A program made the translations under genes and the position numbers. Below, one piece after another: positions 1-8,481 of a stretch of DNA of 64,000 bases (its first letter is position 1; every line of letters begins with the position of its first letter). The stretch covers positions 248,001-312,000 of the forward strand of contig NZ_FNCN01000004.1 of the NCBI RefSeq assembly GCF_900100605.1, given 5' to 3'. Origin of the DNA: Sinosporangium album (GTDB taxonomy: Bacteria; Actinomycetota; Actinomycetes; Streptosporangiales; Streptosporangiaceae). The notes below the pieces were generated by a model. The model did no database searches, had not been told where the DNA came from, and saw only the letters and a program-made list of their open reading frames with translations.

Positions 1-87
1 GCGGCAAGACACCGTTGCCCTGCTTCGCTAGCCCTGTTTCGCTAAAGGCCAGAGCGACACGGCCGCGTGCCACACATCGGTCAGCCC

Positions 88-435
88 TTACGCGGTGGCG
101 CCCTGCTGCTGACTGATCACGAAATCCTGGAGGATCAAGGACTTGTCCTGTGCGAGAAACACACCGCCGCGAGCGGCAGGATCCCAGCCATTCGCGAGAG
201 CATGCTCGACGACCGCCCGCACATCCCTTGGGGTAGGGAATGCCGTGTCGGTTGCGCAATATCCCCAGGGCCCACCTTCGTAGGTCGAAACCAGGTCCGC
301 CTGGAGCCTCTGACCGTTCTTTCCTCCGCCCCAGACCCGGAGACGGACACACCGCCGACAAGCCCCATCGCCCGTTGTATGGCCGATACGCGCCGTCCAG
401 ACGAAGACCTGGTTGCCAATGCGCAACGTCCGCAT
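88..435 (-). CDS. Conserved hypothetical protein, 115 aa
   Basis: Encodes a compact soluble protein of 115 residues when started at the ATG at 435; a longer in-frame start at 498 would add a Cys/Arg-rich leader that does not look like protein. The product begins MRTLRIGN and contains the paired cysteines C-R-R-C near residue 26, a basic segment, a 'W-G-Y-C-A-T-D' stretch, and a helical section with ALANGWDP. I recall similar small proteins of unknown function in actinomycetes, but no function is known to me. It lies apart from its neighbours, with the HIRAN/kinase operon beginning 330 bp away on the same strand. No signal peptide or membrane segment is visible. Confidence 0.6.
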   Translation of the reverse strand: MRTLRIGNQVFVWTARIGHTTGDGACRRCVRLRVWGGGKNGQRLQADLVSTYEGGPWGYCATDTAFPTPRDVRAVVEHALANGWDPAARGGVFLAQDKSLILQDFVISQQQGATA

Positions 436-768
436 CCTGCTCTTCACGCACACGCCTCCGAAGCTTAAGGAGCACTCACGGGCCCGGCACGGCTTCAACG
501 CTAACGCACGGGATGTACGCAGGATGCTCTCTGAGGGAGAGGAACGGGATTCCCGCTTATCCGATCAAGGTGATGGTCGCCGGCGAGGGCATCGACTCGA
601 CGTTTTGTTCGCTGACCTCGGTAGCTGGGCAACGGCAGGGCCGCGTCAGTCCGACTCGCCTAAACATCCTTAAACGCTCTGATAGGTATTGGGTAGCAGG
701 TCGACTACTCGCATTAATCACTGAAATAAGCTAGTGCAGCGGTTTGCATCATGCAGTAGGTGCATCTA
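436..768. other. Intergenic gap, no supported gene
   Basis: Reading frames here have arginine/serine-rich shadow composition and no ribosome-binding site. The only structure I see is a small hairpin (AGTAG/CTACT arms, about 755-770) directly after the stop of the HIRAN gene, which could serve as its terminator. Confidence 0.4.
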
Positions 769-1554
769 CTACATAGTCCTATCAGGTGATATTTCCCAGT
801 CCGGTCCTCGAAATGGTTGGTAGCCGGGCGCTAGGAAACCGGAAAACTCGACGCGCAGTCGCAGGTTAGGTGGGGCGTCGGCTCCGTTGATCTGAGCCAC
901 GTGGAGATCGGCGAGGTTGTGGTTACGCACTGCGTGAACGTAGTCGAGCAAGAGGTCGGGGACCCAGCCCAGCTCCACGCCATCCCCGGTGACCAGCAGC
1001 GCGCGGGGGTTCGCGGGATTCTCCGGGTTATCACGCAGCTCGAGAAGCTCGCCGATCCGGAGTTGGGAGATCCGTGCCTCGTGTCCAGATAGGTGGCGCA
1101 AACCGTGTACGAAGAACGTTGCTGAGGTTTGGCCGTTCTCATTCACATGAGGTTCCGGCACCAGGAAGATCGCATCACCCGCGCGTCGTCCCCCAGAGCG
1201 GCCCAGGATCGTCAGCTCGGAAGAGTTGGCGCTCAGCCCCAGCACGTTTAGATACTGTTGGTAGTCCGGTCGACGCCGATTCATGATCCTCTGGCTGAAC
1301 AATGGAAAGAGATTCTTTGACCGGTAATGGCGGGTCAGATCGGCGAAACCGAGCAGTGGCCTAAAGCCAGGAATGTCGCGAACCCGTTGGAGGTAGGCGA
1401 AGACGAACCCCGCAGGGGAAGTCCGCAGGACCCCTACCGGCGAGATGGAGCGAGTCTTAGGATCTTGCCGGGCGACGATCAATCGGGTCGACCCCCCTCG
1501 CGAGCGAGCTTTGCTAGACGAAGGCGGAGCGGCAATGGTCACTGGGCTATCCAT
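769..1554 (-). CDS. HipA N-terminal-like / HIRAN domain protein
   Basis: A 261-residue protein in two parts. Residues about 23-125 (Y-L-Q-R, P-L-L-G-F, L-F-P-L-F, R-R-R-P-D, S-G-G-R-R) resemble the N-terminal coupling region that precedes the kinase domain in HipA-type proteins and is a separate protein (HipS) in tripartite HipBST modules. Residues about 145-210 form a HIRAN domain (F-F-V-H-G-L-R, G-E-L-L-E-L, N-P-A-N-P-R-A, L-G-W-V-P), a fold that binds 3' single-stranded DNA ends in HLTF-type proteins. Its ATG overlaps the kinase stop by 8 nt, so the two are probably translationally coupled. The N-terminal assignment is by eye and less certain than HIRAN. Inferred role: partner, antidote or DNA-sensing subunit of the kinase. 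Confidence 0.7.
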   Translation of the reverse strand: MDSPVTIAAPPSSSKARSRGGSTRLIVARQDPKTRSISPVGVLRTSPAGFVFAYLQRVRDIPGFRPLLGFADLTRHYRSKNLFPLFSQRIMNRRRPDYQQYLNVLGLSANSSELTILGRSGGRRAGDAIFLVPEPHVNENGQTSATFFVHGLRHLSGHEARISQLRIGELLELRDNPENPANPRALLVTGDGVELGWVPDLLLDYVHAVRNHNLADLHVAQINGADAPPNLRLRVEFSGFLAPGYQPFRGPDWEISPDRTM

Positions 1555-2437
1555 CGAGCAGCCTCCTCCGGTTGGTGTCCATGAGCTCCACTGCGAACGT
1601 ACGTGCCTCCACTGACATTTCCGGGGTCGTGGACGCCAGCATGTTCAGATGATCTTTACCCAAGTCTCGCACTCGGTCCCTCCAGTATGCGCGAACAGCC
1701 TCACTGAGCATCTCTAGCCCCCGCCGCGCGAACTCCACGAGAGTCACCTTCCTGCAGTCCTGGAACCGATGCGCAGTGCCGTTCCGCAGGTATGCCTCCC
1801 ACTCGACGGGGTTGCCGAGCTTCCTCCTCCGATGATCATCGGTCAGATGGAAGCCGAGGCTTGTCGCGTGATCGTATGTGGGACATAGGCCGCGGTCCGT
1901 CTCTTCCGGCCCCAGGAGGACCGCCCAGTTGGCCGAGTGTCGGTCGCGGTTAGCGATCACTGCGTCGAGCACTAAGTAGCCGGCAAAGAGATCGAAAGCA
2001 TTGAACCGAGGTGGGAGGTTGGAGTTTGGCGGTGGTCCGAACTTATGCAAGACCGTGCGGATGTTGTCGAGGGTATGTCCGGCACGGTGCTTATCCCTTG
2101 GGTCATGAGTGCCCAGGTGGTCGGAGAGGAGCACATGTCCGGGCTGGAGCTCCCAAAATTCGGGCTTGACGTCGTAGGAGACGCATCCTCGTTTTCCGTT
2201 GCGGACGGCGAGGTCAATCCGCGCCGCGGGGACGCCCAGTCGCTGGGCCACCTCTGAGGCGAGTTTCTCTGGCCAGTGATCTGCCTGCTCGGCGGTGTCA
2301 TTGCGGACGTTCGGCTTGAACAACGCCGACAGGCTGGTATTCGGGTCGATCAGCCAGATCTTCTCATCAGACCCGTCTGCTTCAAATTGGTCGACATCCC
2401 AGCCCGTGACGTCAACCACCGGGAACATCTTGGCCAT
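1547..2437 (-). CDS. HipA/CtkA-like serine/threonine kinase
   Basis: A 296-residue HipA-family kinase lacking the usual HipA N-terminal domain, like HipT or Helicobacter CtkA. Visible motifs: L-F-K-P with the putative ATP-binding Lys41, the catalytic loop A-N-R-D-R-H-S-A-N-W at 162-171, and the metal-binding P-T-Y-D-H at 186-190. HipA-family kinases phosphorylate targets such as aminoacyl-tRNA synthetases and provoke dormancy; the substrate here is unknown. It is the first gene of a two-gene operon with the HIRAN protein. No HipB-like helix-turn-helix antitoxin is encoded next to it, unusual for a hip locus. Two perfect palindromes sit 15 bp upstream of the ATG. The local base composition is lower in GC than most of the window, suggesting acquisition. 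Confidence 0.8.
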   Translation of the reverse strand: MAKMFPVVDVTGWDVDQFEADGSDEKIWLIDPNTSLSALFKPNVRNDTAEQADHWPEKLASEVAQRLGVPAARIDLAVRNGKRGCVSYDVKPEFWELQPGHVLLSDHLGTHDPRDKHRAGHTLDNIRTVLHKFGPPPNSNLPPRFNAFDLFAGYLVLDAVIANRDRHSANWAVLLGPEETDRGLCPTYDHATSLGFHLTDDHRRRKLGNPVEWEAYLRNGTAHRFQDCRKVTLVEFARRGLEMLSEAVRAYWRDRVRDLGKDHLNMLASTTPEMSVEARTFAVELMDTNRRRLLDG

Positions 2438-2452
2438 CCCATTACAGTACCA

Positions 2453-2479
2453 AGTGATCTGATCACTCTAAGTTAGAGT
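2453..2479. promoter_or_regulatory. Two interlocked perfect palindromes upstream of the kinase
   Basis: AGTGATC-t-GATCACT (2453-2467) and ACTCTAA-g-TTAGAGT (2465-2479) are each perfect 7-1-7 inverted repeats and share the three bases ACT. They lie 15-42 bp upstream of the kinase start codon, where an operator overlapping the promoter is expected. The second half-site type recalls dimeric helix-turn-helix operators such as those of GntR proteins, but the regulator cannot be named. Confidence 0.6.
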
Positions 2480-2858
2480 CGACCAAGCGGTCCATCCAAC
2501 TGCAGTGGCTTGGACCCAAAGGTTCTACCATAACGTGATCTCAGTAAATTGCTGGTGATGCTCACCCTTCCTGCGTGTGAGGCTAACCGCCGGGCTCTCG
2601 ATGTCGCCGAATTGGCTGAGGCCGACACCCAATTTTGACGCAGGGGCTGGTGGACCCGATCCATCCCGTGACGCAGGTACGCCGAGGTTCGTTATGGATA
2701 AGGTGTTTCCGCATCATCGGGGGCGTGGGGGAATGTACGGCTCCGGACGGCAGCCGGTTTAGGACCTGCTGCCGCCGCGGAGGTGGACCGGGTGCCGGCC
2801 CGGCCCGGCCGCGGTTGTCTCAGGCGTGTGCAACGCGAGCCTGATCCTGTCGCTGGGG
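2480..2858. other. Intergenic gap upstream of the kinase operon
   Basis: No reading frame of convincing protein composition. It probably contains the kinase operon promoter at its left end, since the kinase is transcribed leftward. The right end abuts the stop of the P450 gene; no clear hairpin is seen. Confidence 0.35.
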
Positions 2859-4082
2859 CTAGCGAGTCGGGGCGATGGCGTCGAACTCGATGGGGAGGTG
2901 GCGGGGGCCGCGCAGGGCCGGGTTGGGGCGGTACGGCGGGGGCTCGGCGACCAGTCGGGGGTTGACCAGCCGATGGGCCAGGGCGGAGAGGGCCACCTGG
3001 GTTTCGACCCGGGCCAGGGGGGCGCCGTAGCAGTAGTGGATGCCGCTGCCGAAGCCGAGGTGGGCGTTGTCGGTGCGGTCGGGGTCGAAGCGGTCAGGGT
3101 TGGTGAAGCGGTTGGGGTCGCGGCTGCCGGCGGCGAGGACGAGCGTGAGGGGTGAGCCCTGCGGGATGGTGGTGCCGGCGAGGTCGATGTCCGCCAGGGT
3201 GCTGCGACTGGTCAGCATGTGCACCGGTGGTTCGTAGCGGAGGAGTTCCTCGACGAGCGGGGTGACCAGGTGGGGTTCGCGGCGCAGCCGTTCGAGCGTG
3301 TCGGGGTGGCGCAGCAGGGTGAGTATGCCGTTGGCGACGAGGTTGACGGTGGTCTCATGGCCGGCGATCAGCAGCAGCGAGGCGGTGTTGAGCACGTCGG
3401 CGCGGGACATCGGCCCGTGCGGTCCGGCGTCGGTGAGCATGCCGGAGATCAGGTCGTCGCCGGGGTGGAGGGCGCGGGCGTCGGCGAGGGTGTTGAAGTA
3501 CTCGCCCAGTTCGCGCCTGAGCTGGGTTCTTCTGCGCTGGCGCTCCTCGAATGTTCCGGTGGTGGGGTCGATGGTCTCGACGGTGGCGTCGGCCCAGAGG
3601 TGGAAGCGCGGCTCGTCTTCGCGTGGCACGCCGAGCAGGTGGCAGATCGCGGTTACGGGGAGCGGGTAGGTGAACTCTTCGACGGCGTCGATGCGGTTTT
3701 TTCCGGCGAAGCCGTCGATCAGGTCGTTGGTGACCTTGGTGAGCCATGGGCGGAGCGCTTCGATGCGCGCGGGGGTGTGAGGCGGCCCGAACGGGCGCAT
3801 GGCCAGTTCCCGCAGCCGGTCGTGGTCGGGTGGGTCCAGGCCGATGAAGGGGAGGAGCAGCGCGGATGACTCGTCCTCGCCGGTCAGGCGGGGGTGCTTG
3901 CGGGGATCGGAGCTGACCCGCGGGTCGTGCAGCAGCGCGACGATCTCGTCGTAGGTGCTGACCACGTAGGTGCCGTCGGCTTCCCGCGTCACCGGGGTTT
4001 TGCGCAGCTCGGCGTACAGCGGGTACGGGTTCGCCCGGTTGGTGGGGTCGAGGATCTGCTGGAAGAGGCTGGCCTGTGCCAT
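2859..4082 (-). CDS. Cytochrome P450
   Basis: A 407-residue soluble bacterial P450, a heme monooxygenase that takes electrons from a ferredoxin. Visible motifs: oxygen-activating I-helix A-G-H-E-T-T at 240-245, the K-helix E-L-L-R at 279-282, and the heme loop F-G-S-G-I-H-Y-C-Y-G with proximal Cys351. Length and motifs are complete. A ribosome-binding site (GAAAGG) precedes the ATG. The gene follows the fused ferredoxin-ferredoxin reductase gene by 76 bp on the same strand, so the two are very likely co-transcribed as a self-sufficient monooxygenase system. The substrate cannot be predicted; no other tailoring or biosynthetic genes are attached. Confidence 0.95.
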   Translation of the reverse strand: MAQASLFQQILDPTNRANPYPLYAELRKTPVTREADGTYVVSTYDEIVALLHDPRVSSDPRKHPRLTGEDESSALLLPFIGLDPPDHDRLRELAMRPFGPPHTPARIEALRPWLTKVTNDLIDGFAGKNRIDAVEEFTYPLPVTAICHLLGVPREDEPRFHLWADATVETIDPTTGTFEERQRRRTQLRRELGEYFNTLADARALHPGDDLISGMLTDAGPHGPMSRADVLNTASLLLIAGHETTVNLVANGILTLLRHPDTLERLRREPHLVTPLVEELLRYEPPVHMLTSRSTLADIDLAGTTIPQGSPLTLVLAAGSRDPNRFTNPDRFDPDRTDNAHLGFGSGIHYCYGAPLARVETQVALSALAHRLVNPRLVAEPPPYRPNPALRGPRHLPIEFDAIAPTR

Positions 4083-4158
4083 GACGATGCCTTTCGTGAG
4101 CGTCGCCCATGCCCGGTCGCCGTTGGCGCGTTGGGCGGCGCTCTGGCGAGAGGTCGGG

Positions 4159-5820
4159 TCAGTGGTGACGGATGAGTTCGGCGCGGCGCTCGCTGGGGTC
4201 GTGGCCGGTCACGATGACGGTGGCGTGCAGGTCACGGACCGGCTGCTCGGGCATCTGCGCCGACATGGGTTCCCGTTCGGCCGGCCGGTCGACGACATCG
4301 TGCTCGGGCGGGAACGGCGCAGCCGCCTCGATCAGGCGCTGGTAGAACTCCAGCCACTTGCCCTGGTCGAACGCGACCGCGGCGATGATGCGCCCGGCAT
4401 GCCCGTAGGCGGCCACGAAGCGCCGCTCGGCGAGGGAGCCCTGGGTGATGACGACCTGGTCGGCGAAGGTCGGTACGCCTACCGACTTGATGGTGATGCC
4501 GAACTGGTTCGACCAGAACATCGGGCTGGCCAGGTGCGGCCACCGGTCGGCCTGGGCGCTGACCATGTTGTGTGCGGCGACCTGGGCCTGGGTGACCGCG
4601 TTGCCCCAGTGTTCCAGCGCTAGGAACTGGTAGTTGTAGAGCGGATGCGGGAATCGCGCGACGTCCCCGGCCACGAAGACGTCGTCGGTGGTCACGCCGT
4701 TGATGTCGAACGCCCGGCAACCGGCGTCGCAGGCCACTCCCCACACGCCGGCGGCCAGTCCCGAGTCGTGCAGCCATTCGGTGTTGCGTACGGCGCCGAG
4801 CGCCACCACGGCCACGTCGGCGTCGAGTGCGGTGCCGTCGGACAGGTGGGCGCGGCGCAGCCGGCCGGAGTCGTCGCCTTCCAGGCGTGTGACGGTGAGG
4901 CCGCAGCGCAGGTCGACGCCGTGCTCGCGCTGCAGGTCGGCGGCCACCGCGCCGATCACCCCGCCCAAGGCCCCCACCAGGGGCGCCTGGCCCCGTTCGA
5001 CGACTGTGACCGCCAGGTCGCGTTGGCGGCAGACCGAGGCGACCTCGGACCCGGTGAACCCGGCGCCGATGATCAGCACTCGCCGGGGCCGGCGGTCCAG
5101 TAGGCGCCGCAACGCGGCGGCGTCGTCGCTGGTGCGCACCACGACCACGCCGTCGAGCTCGGCCTCGGCCTCGTTGAACCACGGTCGGGCACGGGTCCCG
5201 GTGGCGATCAACAGGCGGTCGTAGTCGACCGAGCCGCCGTCAGCGAGCAGGACCTGCTTGGCGACGGGGTCCAGCCCGGTGGCGCGGACGCCGAGCAGCC
5301 ACTGCGCGTTGACATCGTCGCTGAACGGCAGGCGGGTGCGGTCGGCGGTGATCCAGCCGTCGATGACGTGTTTGGACAGGGGCGGGCGGTCGTATGACCT
5401 ATGCCGCTCTTCCCCGATCATCGTCAGCGAACCGGTGAAGCCCTCCCGGCGCAGGGTCGCTGCGGCGGTCAGGCCCGCCAGCGACGCACCGACGATCACA
5501 ATGTGACCTTCGCGCCGCAGGCGCTCGATCGCCTGGTCCACCGTGCCCACCGCGGCTGGGCTGTGCGCTGCGCGCCGCGCCGGGATCGCCGCGGCCACCC
5601 CTGTGGGTGCTGTGGCGGAATCCTCTCCGTCGATCCGGTCCACTCGGATGGCCTGCACCGGGCACGCCGCCGCGGCCCGCAGGACGTGCTCACGCTGCGC
5701 CTCGTCGGGTTCGGGGTCGTACATCAGCGCCTCGGCGCCCTGTAGCCGGAACACCTCGGGAGCCAGAAAGGCGCACTGCGCATACCCCTGGCAGCGAGTC
5801 AGGTTCACCACAACCCTCAT
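4159..5820 (-). CDS. Fused [3Fe-4S]-type ferredoxin - ferredoxin reductase
   Basis: A 553-residue redox protein with two domains. Residues 1-62 are a single-cluster ferredoxin: C-x5-C (CQGYAQC) and a later C-P-V-Q-A-I, the three-cysteine pattern of P450-partner [3Fe-4S] ferredoxins. After a linker, residues about 95-500 are an FAD/NAD(P)H oxidoreductase of the glutathione-reductase fold: first dinucleotide motif V-G-A-S-L-A-G, second I-G-A-G-F-T-G-S-E, and V-F-V-A-G-D-V-A for FAD. The ATG at 5820 is preceded by GGAGG at good spacing; an in-frame GTG three codons upstream overlaps that site and is rejected. It should pass electrons from NAD(P)H to the P450 encoded next. Fusion of both partners in one chain is uncommon. 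Confidence 0.92.
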   Translation of the reverse strand: MRVVVNLTRCQGYAQCAFLAPEVFRLQGAEALMYDPEPDEAQREHVLRAAAACPVQAIRVDRIDGEDSATAPTGVAAAIPARRAAHSPAAVGTVDQAIERLRREGHIVIVGASLAGLTAAATLRREGFTGSLTMIGEERHRSYDRPPLSKHVIDGWITADRTRLPFSDDVNAQWLLGVRATGLDPVAKQVLLADGGSVDYDRLLIATGTRARPWFNEAEAELDGVVVVRTSDDAAALRRLLDRRPRRVLIIGAGFTGSEVASVCRQRDLAVTVVERGQAPLVGALGGVIGAVAADLQREHGVDLRCGLTVTRLEGDDSGRLRRAHLSDGTALDADVAVVALGAVRNTEWLHDSGLAAGVWGVACDAGCRAFDINGVTTDDVFVAGDVARFPHPLYNYQFLALEHWGNAVTQAQVAAHNMVSAQADRWPHLASPMFWSNQFGITIKSVGVPTFADQVVITQGSLAERRFVAAYGHAGRIIAAVAFDQGKWLEFYQRLIEAAAPFPPEHDVVDRPAEREPMSAQMPEQPVRDLHATVIVTGHDPSERRAELIRHH

Positions 5821-6127
5821 GACCTCCACCTTCCCGCCTCATGTGGCCTCACGCTGTGCTTTCCACCAGGTACCAGCCAAACCTCCGCAAGCCGCCTTAA
5901 AGCTCCCCCTCGACAGGGTGCGTGCGGCCGACCCGAGGGAGGTGGCGAGGTTCGCGGGCCGGGGACAACGCGCGGGCCGGGGACATCGCGCGGATCAGGA
6001 GCAGGAGCCTCGCTCGGAGGTGGTGGGGGCAGGGATGGGGGCTGGGGCCGTACGAGTGGGGTGGTGGGGGGATCCACGGGCGGCCGGGTGATGGGCCGGC
6101 CACCAGTGGATGATCTACGAGGCATCG
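5821..6127. other. Intergenic gap upstream of the redox fusion gene
   Basis: Contains the promoter side of the leftward redox operon, the 18-bp duplication at 5953-5988, and G-run-rich DNA (about 6019-6072) that could form a G-quadruplex. Proline/arginine-rich open frames here are compositional shadows. Confidence 0.4.
5953..5988. repeat. 18-bp tandem duplication
   Basis: CGCGGGCCGGGGACAACG is followed at once by the same 18 bases with one change (A to T at unit position 16). It lies in the 307-bp gap between the redox fusion gene and the fasciclin gene. The rest of that gap is G-rich on the + strand and shows no supported gene. Confidence 0.7.
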
Positions 6128-6928
6128 TCAAGGCTTGAGAAGCTTGTCGATGATGTAGACGTTGGCGTTGGCTGTCATGATGGCGCCGCAGGTGACGTTG
6201 GCGTCCTTGACGGTGATGGTGCCGTTCCCCTTGGTGGTCAGGGTTCCGCCTTCAAGGGTGGTGAGCGTGGCGCTCTTGAGGTCGGCCGGCTTCTTGCGGC
6301 CTTCCACCACGTGGTACTTGAGGATCTTCCTGAGCTTCTCCTTGTCGCCGAGGAGCTCGCTGAGCTGGTCCTGCGGCACCTTGGCGAATGCTTCGTTGGA
6401 AGGGACAAACACCGTGATGTCCTTGGCGTCGTTCAAGGTGTCGGTGAGTCCTGCCCGCTTGACGGCGGCGGCGAAGGTGGTGAGGCTCGGGCTGCTGGCC
6501 GCGGCGGCGACGACGGGTTTGCTCGCCATGTCGGTGAGGCTGCCCGGGCCGGAGCTCGGGATGGCCTTGCAGGCGGGGCCGACGGGTGGGACGATCGCCG
6601 GCGGCGTTCCGGTCGGCGTCGTCGTGGCCGTGCCGGTGGGCGTCGGTGTGGTGGTCTGGGCCTCGGTGGGAGTCACCCCCGGGGTGCCCGTCTCCTCTCC
6701 GGGCGGGGGCGCGGTGCCTCCGGGGACCCCGGGTTCGGTGCCGCCGGGCGCGGGTGGCGCTTCAGGTCCCGGCTCGCCTGGCGCTTGGCCGGGTGGTGCC
6801 TCTGTGGCGGGTGCGGCCGCCGGCTGCGCTGCTTGCTTGGCGATCCGTGTTTGGGCTGGCGTTGTGCCGCAGGCCCCGGTGAGGGCCACTGCGGCCAGCG
6901 CCGACGCGAGTAGAGCGGTCCTGTTCAT
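6128..6928 (-). CDS. Secreted lipoprotein with a fasciclin domain
   Basis: A 266-residue exported protein. The start is the ATG at 6928, preceded by a strong GGGGGGAA ribosome-binding site; a longer frame upstream lacks one. The N-terminus is a lipoprotein signal ending in the lipobox L-T-G-A-C, so the mature protein is probably lipid-anchored at Cys19-20. A long Pro/Ala/Gly/Thr-rich linker (roughly 25-115) leads to a single fasciclin (FAS1) domain, visible as I-T-V-F-V-P-S-N-E-A-F, L-K-Y-H-V-V-E-G and the closing V-Y-I-I-D-K-L-L. FAS1 domains mediate extracellular adhesion or sugar/protein binding; the ligand is unknown. It appears to be monocistronic. Confidence 0.9.
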   Translation of the reverse strand: MNRTALLASALAAVALTGACGTTPAQTRIAKQAAQPAAAPATEAPPGQAPGEPGPEAPPAPGGTEPGVPGGTAPPPGEETGTPGVTPTEAQTTTPTPTGTATTTPTGTPPAIVPPVGPACKAIPSSGPGSLTDMASKPVVAAAASSPSLTTFAAAVKRAGLTDTLNDAKDITVFVPSNEAFAKVPQDQLSELLGDKEKLRKILKYHVVEGRKKPADLKSATLTTLEGGTLTTKGNGTITVKDANVTCGAIMTANANVYIIDKLLKP

Positions 6929-7108
6929 GCGGTCGTTCCCCCCGTTTTTATCGACCACAATGGGTCTGCTGTCGCACCCGGGCATAAAGGACGTTCGCCC
7001 GGCGACGGGTATATACCCAGCCAAAACAGGCGAGATGGTCATGCTGGTTGTCTGTGGTGCATGTGTCGTGTACCGGTACAGGTGGGATTCGGCTTAGTGT
7101 GTGGCCTC

Positions 7109-7318
7109 ATGGAGAGGCGTTGGGTCGGGCCGGATGGCTACGAGATCACCTCGGCCATGCGCGCGGGACGCCAAGTGCTCCGTATCCGTAGGCATGGCCG
7201 ACTCGTGGCCGACTGCGTATCGGTCGAGCAGGTGGCGGGATTCGTCGACCTCGCCGATCTCTGTGAGGTCATCCCGCTGCCCAGACGGGATTCAGGCCGA
7301 CGAATGGCCGTTACATAG
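7109..7318 (+). CDS. Small conserved hypothetical protein, 69 aa
   Basis: Reads M-E-R-R-W-V-G-P-D-G-Y-E-I, then a beta-rich segment with V-L-R-I-R-R-H-G-R-L-V-A-D-C and a terminal F-V-D-L-A-D-L-C-E-V-I. The periodic hydrophobic pattern and the ending resemble small uncharacterised actinobacterial proteins with a V-D-L-A-D-L motif that I recall. No helix-turn-helix, signal peptide or membrane segment is seen. The start is the ATG at 7109; there is no good ribosome-binding site, so it may be leaderless or start slightly upstream at 7061. Confidence 0.55.
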   Translation: MERRWVGPDGYEITSAMRAGRQVLRIRRHGRLVADCVSVEQVAGFVDLADLCEVIPLPRRDSGRRMAVT

Positions 7319-7788
7319 CGCTGGGGCATCCGAGAAGAGTTCCCCGTGGCACGGTCCATGCGGGAAGGCGACTGCGTTGAAGAATTCTGTACCGATCCTT
7401 GCTCCGGCCATGTCTCTGGCGGCGGGTCTCGCCCCTCGCGCCGTCAGGGGGCCGTCACAAGGTCGCCGGACGGCTGTCACGGGGCCGCCCATCGGCGGGC
7501 CTTTCGGCGAGTACGGCAGGAGCCGCGAGATCGGCTGCGGGCACCGTACACCGCCATCGTCACGTTGAGTGACTTCCGGGGCGGGGTTAAACCCTGCTTT
7601 GCCGCCGAAGGGGACTTTCGCGCGTCCAGCTCGGCGGCAGGCCCTGCCGAGGGGGCGCTGAGCCCTGCTGAGGGGGCGCTGCCGCCGTCTCGTGACGGGT
7701 ACGGCGGGGCCCCCGGTGTGGTGATCCAGGGCCCCGTGGTGTCCTGTGGTCGAAGGGGGACGCAAGTCTGACGTTCGGGGGGAACATT
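7319..7788. other. Intergenic gap with a 21-bp duplication
   Basis: No supported gene in 470 bp. It holds a 21-bp imperfect tandem duplication (CCCTGCYGAGGGGGCGCTG core) at 7642-7662 and 7663-7683. Open frames on the minus strand have low-complexity composition. The promoter and ribosome-binding site of the lipoprotein gene lie at the right end. Confidence 0.4.
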
Positions 7789-8217
7789 ATGAGGTGGACT
7801 ATTGGCCCGATTGCGCTGTTTGTGCTGGTCGGCGCATGTGGGAGTGGTAGTGGAACGCGTGTGGAGCGCAAGACCGCACCCTCGCCTTCGCGTGCGATGC
7901 CGGTGTATGTCGTTGCCTATATGGGCCGGCCGCTCCAGCGTCCGCCCGCCATGGGGCTGAACAAGGTCTCCGCCATGACCAAGATCCAATGGCGGTCGTG
8001 GGGAGGTGCCACCGCGGTCGGCGTGGGGGAGGTGAACGGCTTGTGGTGCCTGCCTCAATGCGAGACCAAGGGATATCCCGCGACGATCACACTCAGTAAC
8101 ATTCGCTGGGGGAAGCGGGGCGGGTTCTACGCCGGTTTCACCGTCAACGCCCCGGGGCTGCCCGAGGAGCAGGCCAAGCGTCTCACCGATCAGAGATTCA
8201 GCTCGCGCGAGCGGTGA
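7789..8217 (+). CDS. Putative small lipoprotein, 142 aa
   Basis: The N-terminus M-R-W-T-I-G-P-I-A-L-F-V-L-V-G-A-C is a compact lipoprotein signal with the lipobox L-V-G-A-C. GGGGGGAA precedes the ATG. The mature part has the paired cysteines C-L-P-Q-C and tryptophan/glycine-rich beta-type segments (I-Q-W-R-S-W-G-G, S-N-I-R-W-G-K-R-G-G-F-Y-A-G-F). I do not recognise the family. It is upstream of the tRNA/rpmG block on the same strand but separated by 264 bp. Confidence 0.65.
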   Translation: MRWTIGPIALFVLVGACGSGSGTRVERKTAPSPSRAMPVYVVAYMGRPLQRPPAMGLNKVSAMTKIQWRSWGGATAVGVGEVNGLWCLPQCETKGYPATITLSNIRWGKRGGFYAGFTVNAPGLPEEQAKRLTDQRFSSRER

Positions 8218-8481
8218 CGTGATCAGGGCGGGTCTCGCGGAGGGCGATCCGGTGGACAGGCTCGGGTGACGAGTGCGGCGCGGCCGGCGCCGTTGGCGCG
8301 GTCGTCTGTCACGGTCGTCTGTCGGGCTCCGGATCGCCCTCTCCGCCCTCTGGGGCTTGGGGCGGTGCTGGTCACGCGGGTGCCGGGAGAGGGGGAGCGT
8401 GTCGGTGCCGGGGGAACTTCAGATGATTCGCGCACGGGGCGAGCCCGGTGTATGGTTACACCTGTCCGCAGCGCGGACGAG

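Noticed and set aside
2473-2664. 63-codon minus-strand frame as a HipB-like antitoxin
   Set aside because: No helix-turn-helix pattern, no ribosome-binding site, and it overlaps the palindromes.
2859-5820. Specialised-metabolite gene cluster around the first P450
   Set aside because: No synthase, transferase or transporter genes adjoin; only the redox partner.
6019-6072. G-rich tract as a functional G-quadruplex
   Set aside because: G runs are frequent in this DNA and nothing links this one to a gene's control; kept only as a remark.
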